This document shows, piece after piece, positions 27,281-36,132 of a stretch of 64,000 nt of DNA. This DNA comes from JANOMH01 sp031422295 (GTDB lineage Bacteria; Pseudomonadota; Alphaproteobacteria; Rhodobacterales; Rhodobacteraceae): positions 87,468 to 151,467 of the forward strand of contig JANOQM010000064.1 of the NCBI GenBank assembly GCA_031422295.1, read 5' to 3'. The position numbers and the translations under genes are program-made. Numbering within the stretch: the first letter of the stretch is position 1; the number at the start of each line of letters is the position of its first letter. Below the pieces are notes generated by a model. It was not told where the DNA came from and searched no databases. It saw nothing but the letters and a program-made list of their open reading frames with translations.

Positions 27281-27295
27281 ACGTGGCGCAAAGCA

Positions 27296-27323
27296 AAAGG
27301 GCCGCCGGTTGGGGCGACCCTTT
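27296..27323 (-). terminator. Rho-independent terminator of the HU gene
   Basis: On the minus strand AAAGGGTCGCC and GGCGGCCCTTTT form a stem around a CCAACC loop, followed by GCTTT. It lies 20 bp after the HU stop. Confidence 0.65.
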
Positions 27324-27343
27324 GTGGTAATCGACGTAGTCGT

Positions 27344-27631
27344 TCAGCCGTTCACGCTGTCTTTCAGCGCTTTGGCGATTGTCACTTTGACCACTTTGTC
27401 GGATTCTTTCTTGATCTGCTCGCCCGTGGCGGGATTGCGCACCATCCGTTCGGGGCGGGCGCGGCAGTAGATTTTGCTGACGCCGGGCAAGGTTACGGCA
27501 CCGCCGCCTGCGACCTCTTTGGTGATGATCGCGGTCAGCGCGTCAAGAGCGGCCCCGGCAGATTTCTTGTCGCTGCCCGCAGCTTCGGCGATTGCAGCCA
27601 CAAGCTGCGCTTTGGTCATTTGATTGGCCAT
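27344..27631 (-). CDS. HU-family DNA-binding protein
   Basis: The 95-residue histone-like protein starts MANQMTKAQLVAAIAEAAGS and carries NPATGEQI in the DNA-binding arm and VTIAKALKDSV at the C-terminus. The arm reads KIYCRARPERMVRNPATG, with a cysteine uncommon in the family. It is a single-gene unit with its own terminator. It bends and compacts DNA. Confidence 0.93.
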   Translation of the reverse strand: MANQMTKAQLVAAIAEAAGSDKKSAGAALDALTAIITKEVAGGGAVTLPGVSKIYCRARPERMVRNPATGEQIKKESDKVVKVTIAKALKDSVNG

Positions 27632-27766
27632 CTCGATGGTCTCCCTGTCTTTGCCCGCTATTTGGGGCAGCCTGTCCCGCTAATCCACGGTATGTGGTAT
27701 AGAACCACTATGAATTGTAGGACATTGCAAGCAGAAATCAGCAGGATGGCGGGTTTTGCGGCACTT

Positions 27767-29248
27767 TCAAAGGAAAGCCGTCTCTTCAAAGCTACGCAAT
27801 TTGCGGCTGTGGATACGTTCCAGCGGCATCTCGCGCAGCCGTTCCATCGCGCGGATGCCGATCTGCAGGTGGCGGGCGACCTGGGTTTTGTAGAAATCCG
27901 ACGCCATGCCGGGCAATTTCAACTCTCCATGCAGGGGTTTGTCGCTGACGCAAAGGAGCGTGCCATAGGGCACCCGGAACCGGAACCCATTGGCGGCGAT
28001 GGTGGCGCTTTCCATGTCCAGCGCGATGGCCCGCGACTGTGACAGCCGTTTCACCGGGCCGGACTGGTCACGCAATTCCCAGTTGCGGTTGTCGATTGTA
28101 GCGACCGTGCCGGTGCGCATGATCCGCTTGAGGTCATAGCCTTGCAGTTCGGTCACATCGGCCACGGCCTGTTCAAGTGCGATCTGAATCTCGGCCAGCG
28201 CCGGGATCGGCACCCAGACCGGCAGGTCGGCATCCAGCACGTGATCTTCGCGCAGATACGCATGCGCCAGCACGAAATCGCCCATCCGCTGCGAATTGCG
28301 CAGCCCCGCGCAATGCCCGACCATCAGCCACGCATGCGGGCGCAACACGGCGATATGGTCGGTGGCGGTTTTGGCATTTGACGGCCCCACCCCGATATTG
28401 ACCAGGGTAATCCCGGCACCATTTTTCCGCTTCATATGATAGGTCGGCATTTGCGGCAGTTTTGCAGGCACTGGCAAGGGCGCGTCGGCCTTGAATATCT
28501 CGACATTGCCGGGGCCGACAAAGCTGACATAGCCAGATTTCGGATCGGCCAGCATGTGCCGGGCATAGCTTTCAAATTCATCGACATAAAACTGGTAATT
28601 GGTGAACAAGACGTGGTTCTGGAAATGCTCGGGCAGGGTCGCGGTGTAATGCGACAGGCGGGCCAGCGAATAGTCGATGCGCTGCGCGGTGAACGGGGCC
28701 AAGGGCGAGGATCCGTCGGGGTAAGTGAACCCATTGCCGTTGACGATATTGTCATGCGTGGTGGACAGATCGGGCACGTCAAACACATCGCGCAGGGTGA
28801 ATTCCATTGCGCCGTCCTGCGGGACGGAAACGGAATCGTCGTTGGCCACGGCGAAATGCACCGGCATAGGTGTTTCGGACGCGCCAATGATGACCGGCAT
28901 CCCATGGTTCTGGATCAACAGGCCAATCTGTTGTTCGAGGTAATTTCCGAACAATTCGGGCCGGGTGATCGTGGTGGAATAGCGTCCGGGTTCGGCCACA
29001 TGCCCATAGGACAACCGGCTGTCGGTGAGTTTAAAGCTGGTGATATCCAGCCGGATTTCAGGATAAAACGCCCGGTAGCGCGCCTTTGGGCGGCCATGAC
29101 GGATTGCGTCACTGAATTTTCCGACAAGGAAATCGCTGGCGATATCATAAAGTTGCTTGAGCCGTTCGACGGCAAGTGCGGGGTCGGTAAAGGCTTGGGG
29201 CCCCGGCACAACCGGGCTTTGGGTCAACAGGCTGGGGTCGGCGTTCAT
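27767..29248 (-). CDS. amn: AMP nucleosidase
   Basis: Hydrolyses AMP to adenine and ribose 5-phosphate. The 493-residue size, the N-terminal regulatory domain with YPEIRLDI and GHVAEPGRYSTTITRPELFG, and the C-terminal nucleoside-phosphorylase-like domain with LVNIGVGPSNAKTATDH, MVGHCAGLRNSQRMGDFVLA and ALDMESATIAANGFRF identify the long Amn type. Its ATG overlaps the ade stop by 4 bases, so the two enzymes act in sequence from one mRNA. Confidence 0.95.
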   Translation of the reverse strand: MNADPSLLTQSPVVPGPQAFTDPALAVERLKQLYDIASDFLVGKFSDAIRHGRPKARYRAFYPEIRLDITSFKLTDSRLSYGHVAEPGRYSTTITRPELFGNYLEQQIGLLIQNHGMPVIIGASETPMPVHFAVANDDSVSVPQDGAMEFTLRDVFDVPDLSTTHDNIVNGNGFTYPDGSSPLAPFTAQRIDYSLARLSHYTATLPEHFQNHVLFTNYQFYVDEFESYARHMLADPKSGYVSFVGPGNVEIFKADAPLPVPAKLPQMPTYHMKRKNGAGITLVNIGVGPSNAKTATDHIAVLRPHAWLMVGHCAGLRNSQRMGDFVLAHAYLREDHVLDADLPVWVPIPALAEIQIALEQAVADVTELQGYDLKRIMRTGTVATIDNRNWELRDQSGPVKRLSQSRAIALDMESATIAANGFRFRVPYGTLLCVSDKPLHGELKLPGMASDFYKTQVARHLQIGIRAMERLREMPLERIHSRKLRSFEETAFL

Positions 29249-31047
29249 GCGTTATCCTCAAACAGGTTGGTCACTTTGAAAGCGACCACATCAATAATGC
29301 CCATGTCTGAAATCCGCAGTTCCGGGATCACGACAAGGGCGAGCAGCGAATGCTGCATATAGGCATTGTTCAGTGTGCAGCCACAGGCAGCCATGGCGGC
29401 GATCATCCGGTTCGCTTTGGCGGCGACTTCCGCAGCGGGCCGGTCAGACATCAGCCCGGCGATGGGCAGTTCGACCAACGCGATTTCAGCGCCGTCGTTC
29501 CAGACGGTAATCCCGCCGCCGACCTGACCCAGCCGATTGGCGGCCTTCGCCATCATGTCGCGGTCGGTGCCGACGACGATCATGTGGTGGCTGTCATGCG
29601 CGACAGTGGAGGCAATCGCCATGTCGCCGGTGTAGCCAAAGCCGCTGACGAAACCGTTAATCACAGCCCCTGTGGCGCGGTGCCGTTCCACCAGCGCAAT
29701 CTGGCACACCTCACCCGTGGCCTGAACCCGGCCTTCGGTAACGGGGAGTTCAAAGGTAAGTGCCTTGGTTGGAGCCTGATTTTCGACCACCCCAATCACC
29801 TTGGCGCGGACCGCATTGGCACCTTTGGGCGCGGCAATCTCGAAATCGGCTGCGGTAAGGGTCTTGCCCAACTTCACCGTTTGGCGCGAGTCCTGCGGCC
29901 AGTCATAATGCGGGCAATCGACAGTGATCTTGCCATGCAGTGCAACGGTGACGCCCCGCGCGATGACATGTTCAATCGGAAGTGTCCGCAGGTCGGAGGT
30001 CAGGATCAGATCTGCCCGCCGCCCGGGCGCAATAGAGCCTAACTCTCGTTCCAGTCCGAAATGCGTGGCGGTGTTGATCGTGGCCATTTGCAGCGCCACC
30101 AGCGGATCACAGCCACAGGCAATAGCGTGGCGCAACACTCGGTTCATATGCCCCTCGTCCACCAAAGTGCCGGAATGGCAATCATCGGTACACAGGATGA
30201 AATTGCGTGGGTCGAGGCCCTTTTCGGTGATCGCGGTGATCTGGCTCTCCACATCATACCACGCGGACCCAAGGCGCAGCATCGACCGCATGCCCTGGCG
30301 GGCGCGGGCAATGGCATCGGCCTCGGCGGTGCCTTCATGGTCATCCGCCGGGCCGCCCGCGACATAGGCATGGAATGGGATGCCCCGGTCAGGGCTGGCA
30401 TAATGACCGCCGACTGTTTTGCCGGCGCGCATCGTGGCGGCCATTTCGGCCATCATCTGCGGGTCGCCATTGACCACACCGGGATAGTTCATCATCTCGC
30501 CCAGACCGATGATGCCAGGCCATGTCATCGCTTCGGCCACATCTTCGGGGCTGATTTCAAAGCCTGTGGTTTCAAGGCCGGGGGCGGAGGGGGCGCAACT
30601 GGGCATCTGCGTGTAGATGTTGACGGGCTGCAGCATCGCCTCGTCATGCATCATCCGGACACCGCGCAGGCCCAGGACATTGGCGATTTCATGCGGGTCG
30701 GTGAACATGGTGGTGGTGCCGTGGGGGATGACGGCGGCAGCGAATTCGGCGGGGGTCAGCATGCCGCTTTCGATATGCATATGGCCGTCGCATAGGCCGG
30801 GGATCAAGTAGCGGCCGTCGGCCTCGATGATGTCAGTATCCGGCCCGATACAATGGCTGGCATCCGGCCCGACATAGGCGAAACGGCCTGCCGCAATCGC
30901 CACCTGCCAGCCGTCAAGCACCTCGCGCGATTGGACATTGACCAGTTTGCCGCCACGAATAACGGTATCCGCCGCAGTACGGCCCGCAGCCACAGCGACA
31001 AGGTGGGGGGCGCATTCGGCCCATGATTTAAGAGTATGTTGTTCCAT
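29245..31047 (-). CDS. ade: Adenine deaminase
   Basis: Amidohydrolase converting adenine to hypoxanthine and ammonia. The metal-binding GLCDGHMHIESGML, PHGTTTMFTDPHEIANVLG and ILCTDDCHSGTLVDEGHMN are the family marks; 600 residues fits the long bacterial Ade. It is upstream of and overlapping with amn, so AMP, adenine and hypoxanthine are linked in one operon. The promoter lies in the region divergent from the class II aldolase gene. Confidence 0.95.
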   Translation of the reverse strand: MEQHTLKSWAECAPHLVAVAAGRTAADTVIRGGKLVNVQSREVLDGWQVAIAAGRFAYVGPDASHCIGPDTDIIEADGRYLIPGLCDGHMHIESGMLTPAEFAAAVIPHGTTTMFTDPHEIANVLGLRGVRMMHDEAMLQPVNIYTQMPSCAPSAPGLETTGFEISPEDVAEAMTWPGIIGLGEMMNYPGVVNGDPQMMAEMAATMRAGKTVGGHYASPDRGIPFHAYVAGGPADDHEGTAEADAIARARQGMRSMLRLGSAWYDVESQITAITEKGLDPRNFILCTDDCHSGTLVDEGHMNRVLRHAIACGCDPLVALQMATINTATHFGLERELGSIAPGRRADLILTSDLRTLPIEHVIARGVTVALHGKITVDCPHYDWPQDSRQTVKLGKTLTAADFEIAAPKGANAVRAKVIGVVENQAPTKALTFELPVTEGRVQATGEVCQIALVERHRATGAVINGFVSGFGYTGDMAIASTVAHDSHHMIVVGTDRDMMAKAANRLGQVGGGITVWNDGAEIALVELPIAGLMSDRPAAEVAAKANRMIAAMAACGCTLNNAYMQHSLLALVVIPELRISDMGIIDVVAFKVTNLFEDNA

Positions 31048-31068
31048 GTCCCATTTGCTACCAAGAGG

Positions 31069-31118
31069 CTAGGCAGCGCAAGCCCCCCTTATCTGGTCGT
31101 ATTCAGACTAGGCAGCGC
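31069..31118. promoter_or_regulatory. 11-bp direct repeats in the ade/aldolase divergent region
   Basis: CTAGGCAGCGC occurs at 31069-31079 and again at 31108-31118, 39 bp apart (close to four helical turns). Its place between two divergent operons suggests a binding site for a regulator that is not in the window. Confidence 0.4.
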
Positions 31119-31157
31119 TGACCGGACATGCCCTAGTATCGGTGACGAGGGCATGAC

Positions 31158-31910
31158 ATGAATGCAGTTGGGCGGCATAATCTGACGCATTGGCAGGACC
31201 GGGTCGATTTGGCCTGTGCATTCCGCTGGACAGCACGGCTGGGGATGCATGAATCCGTGGCGAACCATTTTTCATTGGCAGTAAATGACAGTGGGGCGCA
31301 GTTCCTGATGAACCCGAGCCAGAAGCATTTTTCGCGGATCAAAGCGTCAGATATGCTGTTGATCGATGCGGATGATCCCGGCACATATCAGGGACCAAAC
31401 GCACCCGATCCGACGGCCTGGGGGCTGCATGGGTCATTGCACCGGCTGGTGCCCCACGCCCGCTGCGCGATGCATGTGCATTCGATTTTCGCCACCGTGT
31501 TGGCGTCGCTGGCCGACAGCCGCCTGCCTGCGATTGACCAGAATACGGCGATTTTCCATGACCGGTTGGTGATTGACGACGGCTATGGCGGTTTCGCGTT
31601 CGAGGGTGAAGGCAGGCGATGTGCCACCCTGTTCGCCGACCCGCGCAAAAAGGTCATGGTGATGGGCAATCATGGGGTGTTGGTCATAGGGGCCACTGTG
31701 GCCGAGACATTCAACCGGATGTATTATTTTGAGCGGGCTGCCGAGACCTATATCCGGGCGCTGCAAACCGGGTTGCCGTTGCGGGTTTTGGATGATGCGA
31801 TTGCCGAAAAGGTTGCGGTCGAGACCGAGAATTATACAGGGTTCGATGTGCACCATTTGTCCGAGCTCAAGGCCATTCTGGATGAAGATGGCGCAAATTA
31901 TGCAAGTTAG
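31158..31910 (+). CDS. Class II aldolase/adducin-family protein
   Basis: The 250-residue protein has the L-fuculose-phosphate aldolase fold: GMHESVANHFSLAV near the N-terminus, the zinc motif HVHS (residues about 105-108), and MGNHGVLVIGATVAE. Members without aldolase activity are common, so the reaction is uncertain. It leads a five-gene plus-strand run of acyl-CoA enzymes. A GAGGG site lies 8 bases before ATG 31158. Confidence 0.85.
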   Translation: MNAVGRHNLTHWQDRVDLACAFRWTARLGMHESVANHFSLAVNDSGAQFLMNPSQKHFSRIKASDMLLIDADDPGTYQGPNAPDPTAWGLHGSLHRLVPHARCAMHVHSIFATVLASLADSRLPAIDQNTAIFHDRLVIDDGYGGFAFEGEGRRCATLFADPRKKVMVMGNHGVLVIGATVAETFNRMYYFERAAETYIRALQTGLPLRVLDDAIAEKVAVETENYTGFDVHHLSELKAILDEDGANYAS

Positions 31911-31918
31911 AGACTGAT

Positions 31919-33079
31919 ATGCACTATGGATTGACCGAAGAACACCAGATGATTGCGGCCACTGTCCGCAGCTTTGTGGAAAACGAAATCTATCCGCATG
32001 AGGACCTGGTCGAACGCAGCGGTTTTGTCCCGCAAGAGATTGCCGATGAGATCAAGCGCAAGACCAAGGCGTTAGGCTTTTACGCCTGCAACTTCCCCGA
32101 AAGCGTCGGGGGCGCCGGGCTGAACCACCTTGAGTTTGCCATTGTCGAGCGGGAACTGGGGCGTGGGTCGATGGCGCTGAACCACTTCTTCGGCCGGCCA
32201 CAAAACATCCTGATGGCCTGCGCCGGCGAACAGATCGACCGCTACCTGCTGCCTGCGGTGCGCGGTGACAGGATGGATGCGCTGGCGATGACCGAACCCG
32301 GGGCCGGGTCGGATGTGCGGGGCATGAAATGCACAGCGCGGCGCGATGGCGGCGATTGGGTGGCGAACGGCACCAAGCATTTCATTTCCGGCGCCGAACA
32401 CGCCGATTTCGTGATCGTGTTCATGGCAACGGGCGAGGATATGACCGACAAGGGGCCGAAAAAGCGCATAACAGCGTTTCTGGTGGACCGGGGCACGCCG
32501 GGATTTACCATCCGCGACGGCTATAAATCCGTCTCACACCGCGGCTACAAAAACATGATCCTGGAATTTGACGATTGCCGCCTGTCGGATGCACAGGTTC
32601 TGGGTCAAGTCGATGGCGGGTTTGACGTGATGAACACCTGGCTTTATGCGACCCGGATCACGGTGGCGACGATGTGCGTCGGCCGGGCGCGGCGGGTGTT
32701 CGATTATGCGCTGGACTATGCCGCCACGCGCGAACAGTTCGGCCAGAAGATCGGTAAATTTCAGGGCGTCAGTTTCCAGATCGCCGATATGATTACCGAA
32801 ATTGATGCCGCCGACCTGCTGACCCTGTGCGCCGCCGACCGGCTGGACAAGGGATTGCCAGCAAACCGCGAGATTGCCTCGGCCAAACTCTATGCATCCG
32901 AAATGCTGGCCCGGGTGACCGATGCAGCCATTCAGGTGCATGGTGGCATGGGACTGATGGATGATTACCCGCTGGAACGATTCTGGCGCGATGCAAGGGT
33001 TGAGCGGATCTGGGACGGCACGTCCGAGATTCAGCGCCATATTATCAGCCGAGATCTGCTACGCGCGCGCGGGGCCTAA
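31919..33079 (+). CDS. Acyl-CoA dehydrogenase
   Basis: The 386-residue flavoprotein has AMTEPGAGSDVRGMKCTA and WVANGTKHFISGAEHADF (FAD/substrate loops), the R-QFGQKIGKFQ helix, and the C-terminal QVHGGMGLMDDYPLERFWRD followed by IWDGTSEIQRHIISRDLL, which includes the usual catalytic Glu region. It oxidises an acyl-CoA at the alpha-beta bond and passes electrons to ETF. It starts 8 bp after the aldolase-like gene. With a CaiD-like hydratase downstream it may act like CaiA on a carnitine-type or short branched substrate, but this is inference. Confidence 0.92.
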   Translation: MHYGLTEEHQMIAATVRSFVENEIYPHEDLVERSGFVPQEIADEIKRKTKALGFYACNFPESVGGAGLNHLEFAIVERELGRGSMALNHFFGRPQNILMACAGEQIDRYLLPAVRGDRMDALAMTEPGAGSDVRGMKCTARRDGGDWVANGTKHFISGAEHADFVIVFMATGEDMTDKGPKKRITAFLVDRGTPGFTIRDGYKSVSHRGYKNMILEFDDCRLSDAQVLGQVDGGFDVMNTWLYATRITVATMCVGRARRVFDYALDYAATREQFGQKIGKFQGVSFQIADMITEIDAADLLTLCAADRLDKGLPANREIASAKLYASEMLARVTDAAIQVHGGMGLMDDYPLERFWRDARVERIWDGTSEIQRHIISRDLLRARGA

Positions 33080-33104
33080 GGAAAAACTTTGATGCGCGCC
33101 GCGC

Positions 33105-33130
33105 GGGGGATATTTGTGAACAAAAGAAAT
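33105..33130 (+). repeat. Dispersed intergenic element, copy 3 (short form)
   Basis: GGGGGATATTTGTG followed by AACAAAAGAAAT. It shares the GGGGATATTT and AACAAAAGAA blocks with copy 2 and lacks the GGAGCCTCC part. It is inverted relative to copy 4 in the same intergenic region. Confidence 0.55.
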
Positions 33131-33145
33131 GGACAACGATGGTCC

Positions 33146-33184
33146 AGCCCCCCGGCCAGTTTCCTGCGCGGGGGGCTTTCTTCC
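33146..33184 (+). terminator. Rho-independent terminator after the acyl-CoA dehydrogenase gene
   Basis: AGCCCCCC (33146-33153) pairs with GGGGGGCT (33170-33177) and is followed by TTTCTTCC. It divides the run of acyl-CoA genes into two transcription units or attenuates it. Confidence 0.7.
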
Positions 33185-33254
33185 GTTACGGTCATCGGCG
33201 TCCCCGCCTGTACCGTAGGACCAGCCTGCATGATTCTGATTAACAAAGTCCTAC

Positions 33255-33302
33255 ATTCTTTTGTTCCATAAATATCCCCGCCGGAGGCTCCGACCTTTTC
33301 GC
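33255..33302 (+). repeat. Dispersed intergenic element, copy 4 (full form)
   Basis: ATTCTTTTGTTCCATAAATA is followed by TCCCCGCCGGAGGCTCCGAC and CTTTTCGC. It ends 17 bp before the GTG start of the ligase gene. It aligns end to end with copies 1 and 2. Confidence 0.6.
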
Positions 33303-33319
33303 AAACACAAGGCTCCAAA

Positions 33320-35341
33320 GTGACGCGTGACCTTTCCCGCCTGCTTCGTCCAAAATCTGTCGCTGTTATCGGCGGTGGCGCCTGGTGTGCCGCTGTCATT
33401 GGTCAATTGGCCAAGTCAGGCTTTGTGGGCGATGTCTGGCCGGTGCATCCCAAAGCGGCCGAGATGGGTGGATTGCGTGTCTATCCCAGCCTGTCTGACT
33501 TGCCCCACGCCCCGGATGCGGCCTTTGTCGGGATCAACCGCGACGCCACGATTGGCGCAATTTCCGAACTTTCGCGGATGGGTGCTGGGGGCGCTGTATG
33601 CTTTGCCGCGGGGTTTGCCGAAGTTGAGGATGGGGTTGAACTGAATGCCCGGCTGTTCGACGCGGCGGGGGGTATGCCGTTTCTGGGGCCGAATTGCTAT
33701 GGCATGATCAATGCGCTGGACGGCGCGCTGTTGTGGCCTGATCAGCATGGCTGTGTGCCGGTGGACCAGGGCGTGGCGATCCTGACCCAGTCGTCGAATA
33801 TCGCCATCAACCTGACCATGCAGACCCGCGCCTTGCCCATCGCCTATGTCATCACCTGCGGCAATCAGGCCCAGACGACCCAGGCGCAGATTGCATTCAG
33901 CCTGCTGGACGACCCGCGCGTCACTGCGATTGGCCTGCATATTGAAGGGTTTGGCGATCTGACCGACTGGCAGGCCTTGGCCCGCAAGGCGCGGGAAAAG
34001 AATATTCCGATCATTGCACTAAAGGTTGGCCGGTCCGCCGAGGCACGGTCGGCGACGATTTCGCATACTGCATCGCTGGCTGGGGGCGACGCCGGAGCGC
34101 AGGCGCTGCTCGACCGTCTGGGCATCGCCCGGGTGGATGATCTGGCCACGTTTCTTGAGGCGCTGAAGCTGGTCCATGTCACCGGACCGTTGGAGTCGGG
34201 GAATATTGCCACAATCAGCTGCTCTGGCGGAGAGGCGTCATTGGCTGCGGATCTGGCGCATGGCCGCGATCTGCACTTTCCACCCTTGAATCCGCGCCAG
34301 CATGCTGGTCTGTTTGCCGCCCTTGGCCCCAAGGTCGCTTTGGCCAATCCGCTGGATTATCACACCTATATCTGGCGCAATACGGCCGCGATGACGGATG
34401 CGTTTTCAGCCATGATAGACCCTGTTTTGGCCCTGACCATGTTGATCGTTGACTTTCCCCGGGCCGACCGTTGTGACCCGTCGGACTGGGAATGCACCAT
34501 TCAGGCAGCTTTGGGCGCCCGCGCCCGCACCGGCGGTAATGTGGCCATGGTGGCCAGTTTGCCCGAGTTGATGCCCGAGGGCGTGGCCGCCCGGCTGATG
34601 GCCGGGGGCGTGGTGCCGCTGAATGGGTTGACCGAGGCACTGGCCGCGACCGAGGCGGCCCGGCGGCGGCCCGCGCCGGATTTGGCCGCCGATTTGTTGC
34701 TGCCCGGACCGGACCGGGCCAGTGTAACATTGACCGAAGCACAGGCGAAATCGGCGCTGGCGCCCTTTGGCCTGTCTGTCCCGCAAAGTCGCCGCGCCGC
34801 CAGTTTGTTGGACGTGGCGCTGGTATCGGCGGCCTTGCCGCTGCCGCAAGTCCTGAAAGGCGAAGGGTTCGCCCACAAATCCGAAGCGGGCGCTGTGGTG
34901 CTGAATTTGCACAGCCGTGATGCCGTCGCCGCGGCTGCCGGGGCCATGCAAGCCCGGAGTTTTCTGGTGGAGGAGATGATCAGCGGTGCGGTTGCCGAAC
35001 TGCTGGTTGGTGTTGTCCGCGACCCGGCGCATGGATTTGTACTGACATTGGCTGCGGGCGGTGTGCTGACAGAGTTATTGTCGGACAGCGTTTCGCTGTT
35101 GGTGCCGGCCAGTGAAGGCAGCGTTGAACAGGCTTTGACCCAGGTGAAATGCTATCGCCTGCTAACTGGTTATCGCGGGAAACCTGCAGCAGCCACCCGG
35201 CCGATTGTGCTTGCGGTTATGGCCATTCAGGCATTTGTTCTGGCCAATGCCGCCAGAATTGAAGAGGTCGAAGTGAACCCATTGCTGTGCACGCCGACCC
35301 GCGCTGTTGCGGCTGACGCCCTTATCAGGATGGCCCCATGA
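33320..35341 (+). CDS. NDP-forming acetate/acyl-CoA ligase family protein (fused subunits)
   Basis: The 673-residue protein has an N-terminal CoA-binding Rossmann domain (SVAVIGGGAWCAAVIGQLAK), middle ligase-CoA domains with the SHTASLAGGDAGAQALLDRL segment that carries the phosphorylated His, and a C-terminal ATP-grasp domain (LKGEGFAHKSEAGAVVLNL, VEEMISGAVAELLVG). These alpha-beta fusions interconvert an acid, CoA and ATP with acyl-CoA, ADP and phosphate. It starts with GTG, with AAGG about 9 bases upstream. Its stop overlaps the CaiD-like gene by 4 bases, so it probably activates the substrate of that pathway. Confidence 0.9.
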   Translation: MTRDLSRLLRPKSVAVIGGGAWCAAVIGQLAKSGFVGDVWPVHPKAAEMGGLRVYPSLSDLPHAPDAAFVGINRDATIGAISELSRMGAGGAVCFAAGFAEVEDGVELNARLFDAAGGMPFLGPNCYGMINALDGALLWPDQHGCVPVDQGVAILTQSSNIAINLTMQTRALPIAYVITCGNQAQTTQAQIAFSLLDDPRVTAIGLHIEGFGDLTDWQALARKAREKNIPIIALKVGRSAEARSATISHTASLAGGDAGAQALLDRLGIARVDDLATFLEALKLVHVTGPLESGNIATISCSGGEASLAADLAHGRDLHFPPLNPRQHAGLFAALGPKVALANPLDYHTYIWRNTAAMTDAFSAMIDPVLALTMLIVDFPRADRCDPSDWECTIQAALGARARTGGNVAMVASLPELMPEGVAARLMAGGVVPLNGLTEALAATEAARRRPAPDLAADLLLPGPDRASVTLTEAQAKSALAPFGLSVPQSRRAASLLDVALVSAALPLPQVLKGEGFAHKSEAGAVVLNLHSRDAVAAAAGAMQARSFLVEEMISGAVAELLVGVVRDPAHGFVLTLAAGGVLTELLSDSVSLLVPASEGSVEQALTQVKCYRLLTGYRGKPAAATRPIVLAVMAIQAFVLANAARIEEVEVNPLLCTPTRAVAADALIRMAP

Positions 35342-36132
35342 ATATGACAGAGGCGGGTCCGATCCGCACCCGGCGCGAAGGTGCCATTCTGGAAGTGACG
35401 CTGGACCGGCCCAAGGCCAATGCAATTGATCTGGTGACCAGCCGGATCATGGGCCAGACGTTTCGGGCGTTTCGTGATGATGACAGTCTGCGGGTTTGTA
35501 TTCTGCGCGCTGCGGGCGAGAAATTCTTTTGCCCCGGCTGGGATCTGAAAGCCGCCGCTGCGGGCGATGCGGTGGATGGTGATTACGGCGTCGGTGGCTT
35601 TGGCGGCCTGCAGGAACTGCCCAATCTGAACAAGCCGGTGCTTTGTGCGGTGAACGGCATCTGTTGTGGCGGCGGGTTGGAACTGGCGCTGTCATGTGAC
35701 CTGATTTTAGCCTCGGATAATGCCACCTTTGCCCTGCCCGAGATCAGGTCCGGCACTGTGGCTGATGCCGCCAGTATTAAGCTGCCCAAACGTATTCCTT
35801 ATCATGTGGCGATGGATTTACTGCTGACCGGGCGTTGGTTTGATGCCAAAGAGGCTCTGATGTGGGGGATTTTGAAGGAAATCACCACGCCTGCTGATTT
35901 GCTGCCAAAGGTTTGGGCGCTGGCCCGGCTGTTGGAATCCGGTCCGCCGCTGGTTTATGCAGCAATCAAGGAAGTGGTCCGCGAGGCCGAGGATATGCGG
36001 TTTCAGGATGCACTGAACCGTATCACGAAACGGCAGTTTCCGACCGTGGACCAGCTGTATTCCAGTGCCGATCAGCTAGAGGGTGCGCGCGCCTTTACCG
36101 AAAAGCGCGATCCGGTCTGGCAAGGGAAATGA
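35338..36132 (+). CDS. Enoyl-CoA hydratase/isomerase, CaiD-like (carnitinyl-CoA dehydratase type)
   Basis: The 264-residue crotonase-fold protein has the oxyanion-hole segments FFCPGWDLKAA and NGICCGGGLELALSCDLILA, then FALPEIRSGTVAD. As I recall E. coli CaiD, the GWDLKAA, GLELALS, NATFALPE and terminal EKRDPVWQGK stretches resemble it more than general fatty-acid hydratases. CaiD hydrates crotonobetainyl-CoA to carnitinyl-CoA. No CaiB CoA transferase is nearby; the NDP-forming ligase could take its place. It overlaps both neighbours. Confidence 0.88.
   Translation: MNMTEAGPIRTRREGAILEVTLDRPKANAIDLVTSRIMGQTFRAFRDDDSLRVCILRAAGEKFFCPGWDLKAAAAGDAVDGDYGVGGFGGLQELPNLNKPVLCAVNGICCGGGLELALSCDLILASDNATFALPEIRSGTVADAASIKLPKRIPYHVAMDLLLTGRWFDAKEALMWGILKEITTPADLLPKVWALARLLESGPPLVYAAIKEVVREAEDMRFQDALNRITKRQFPTVDQLYSSADQLEGARAFTEKRDPVWQGK

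Noticed and set aside
29350..30795. Long plus-strand frames opposite ade
   Set aside because: They are His/Gly/Arg-rich antisense shadows of a strongly recognised enzyme gene.
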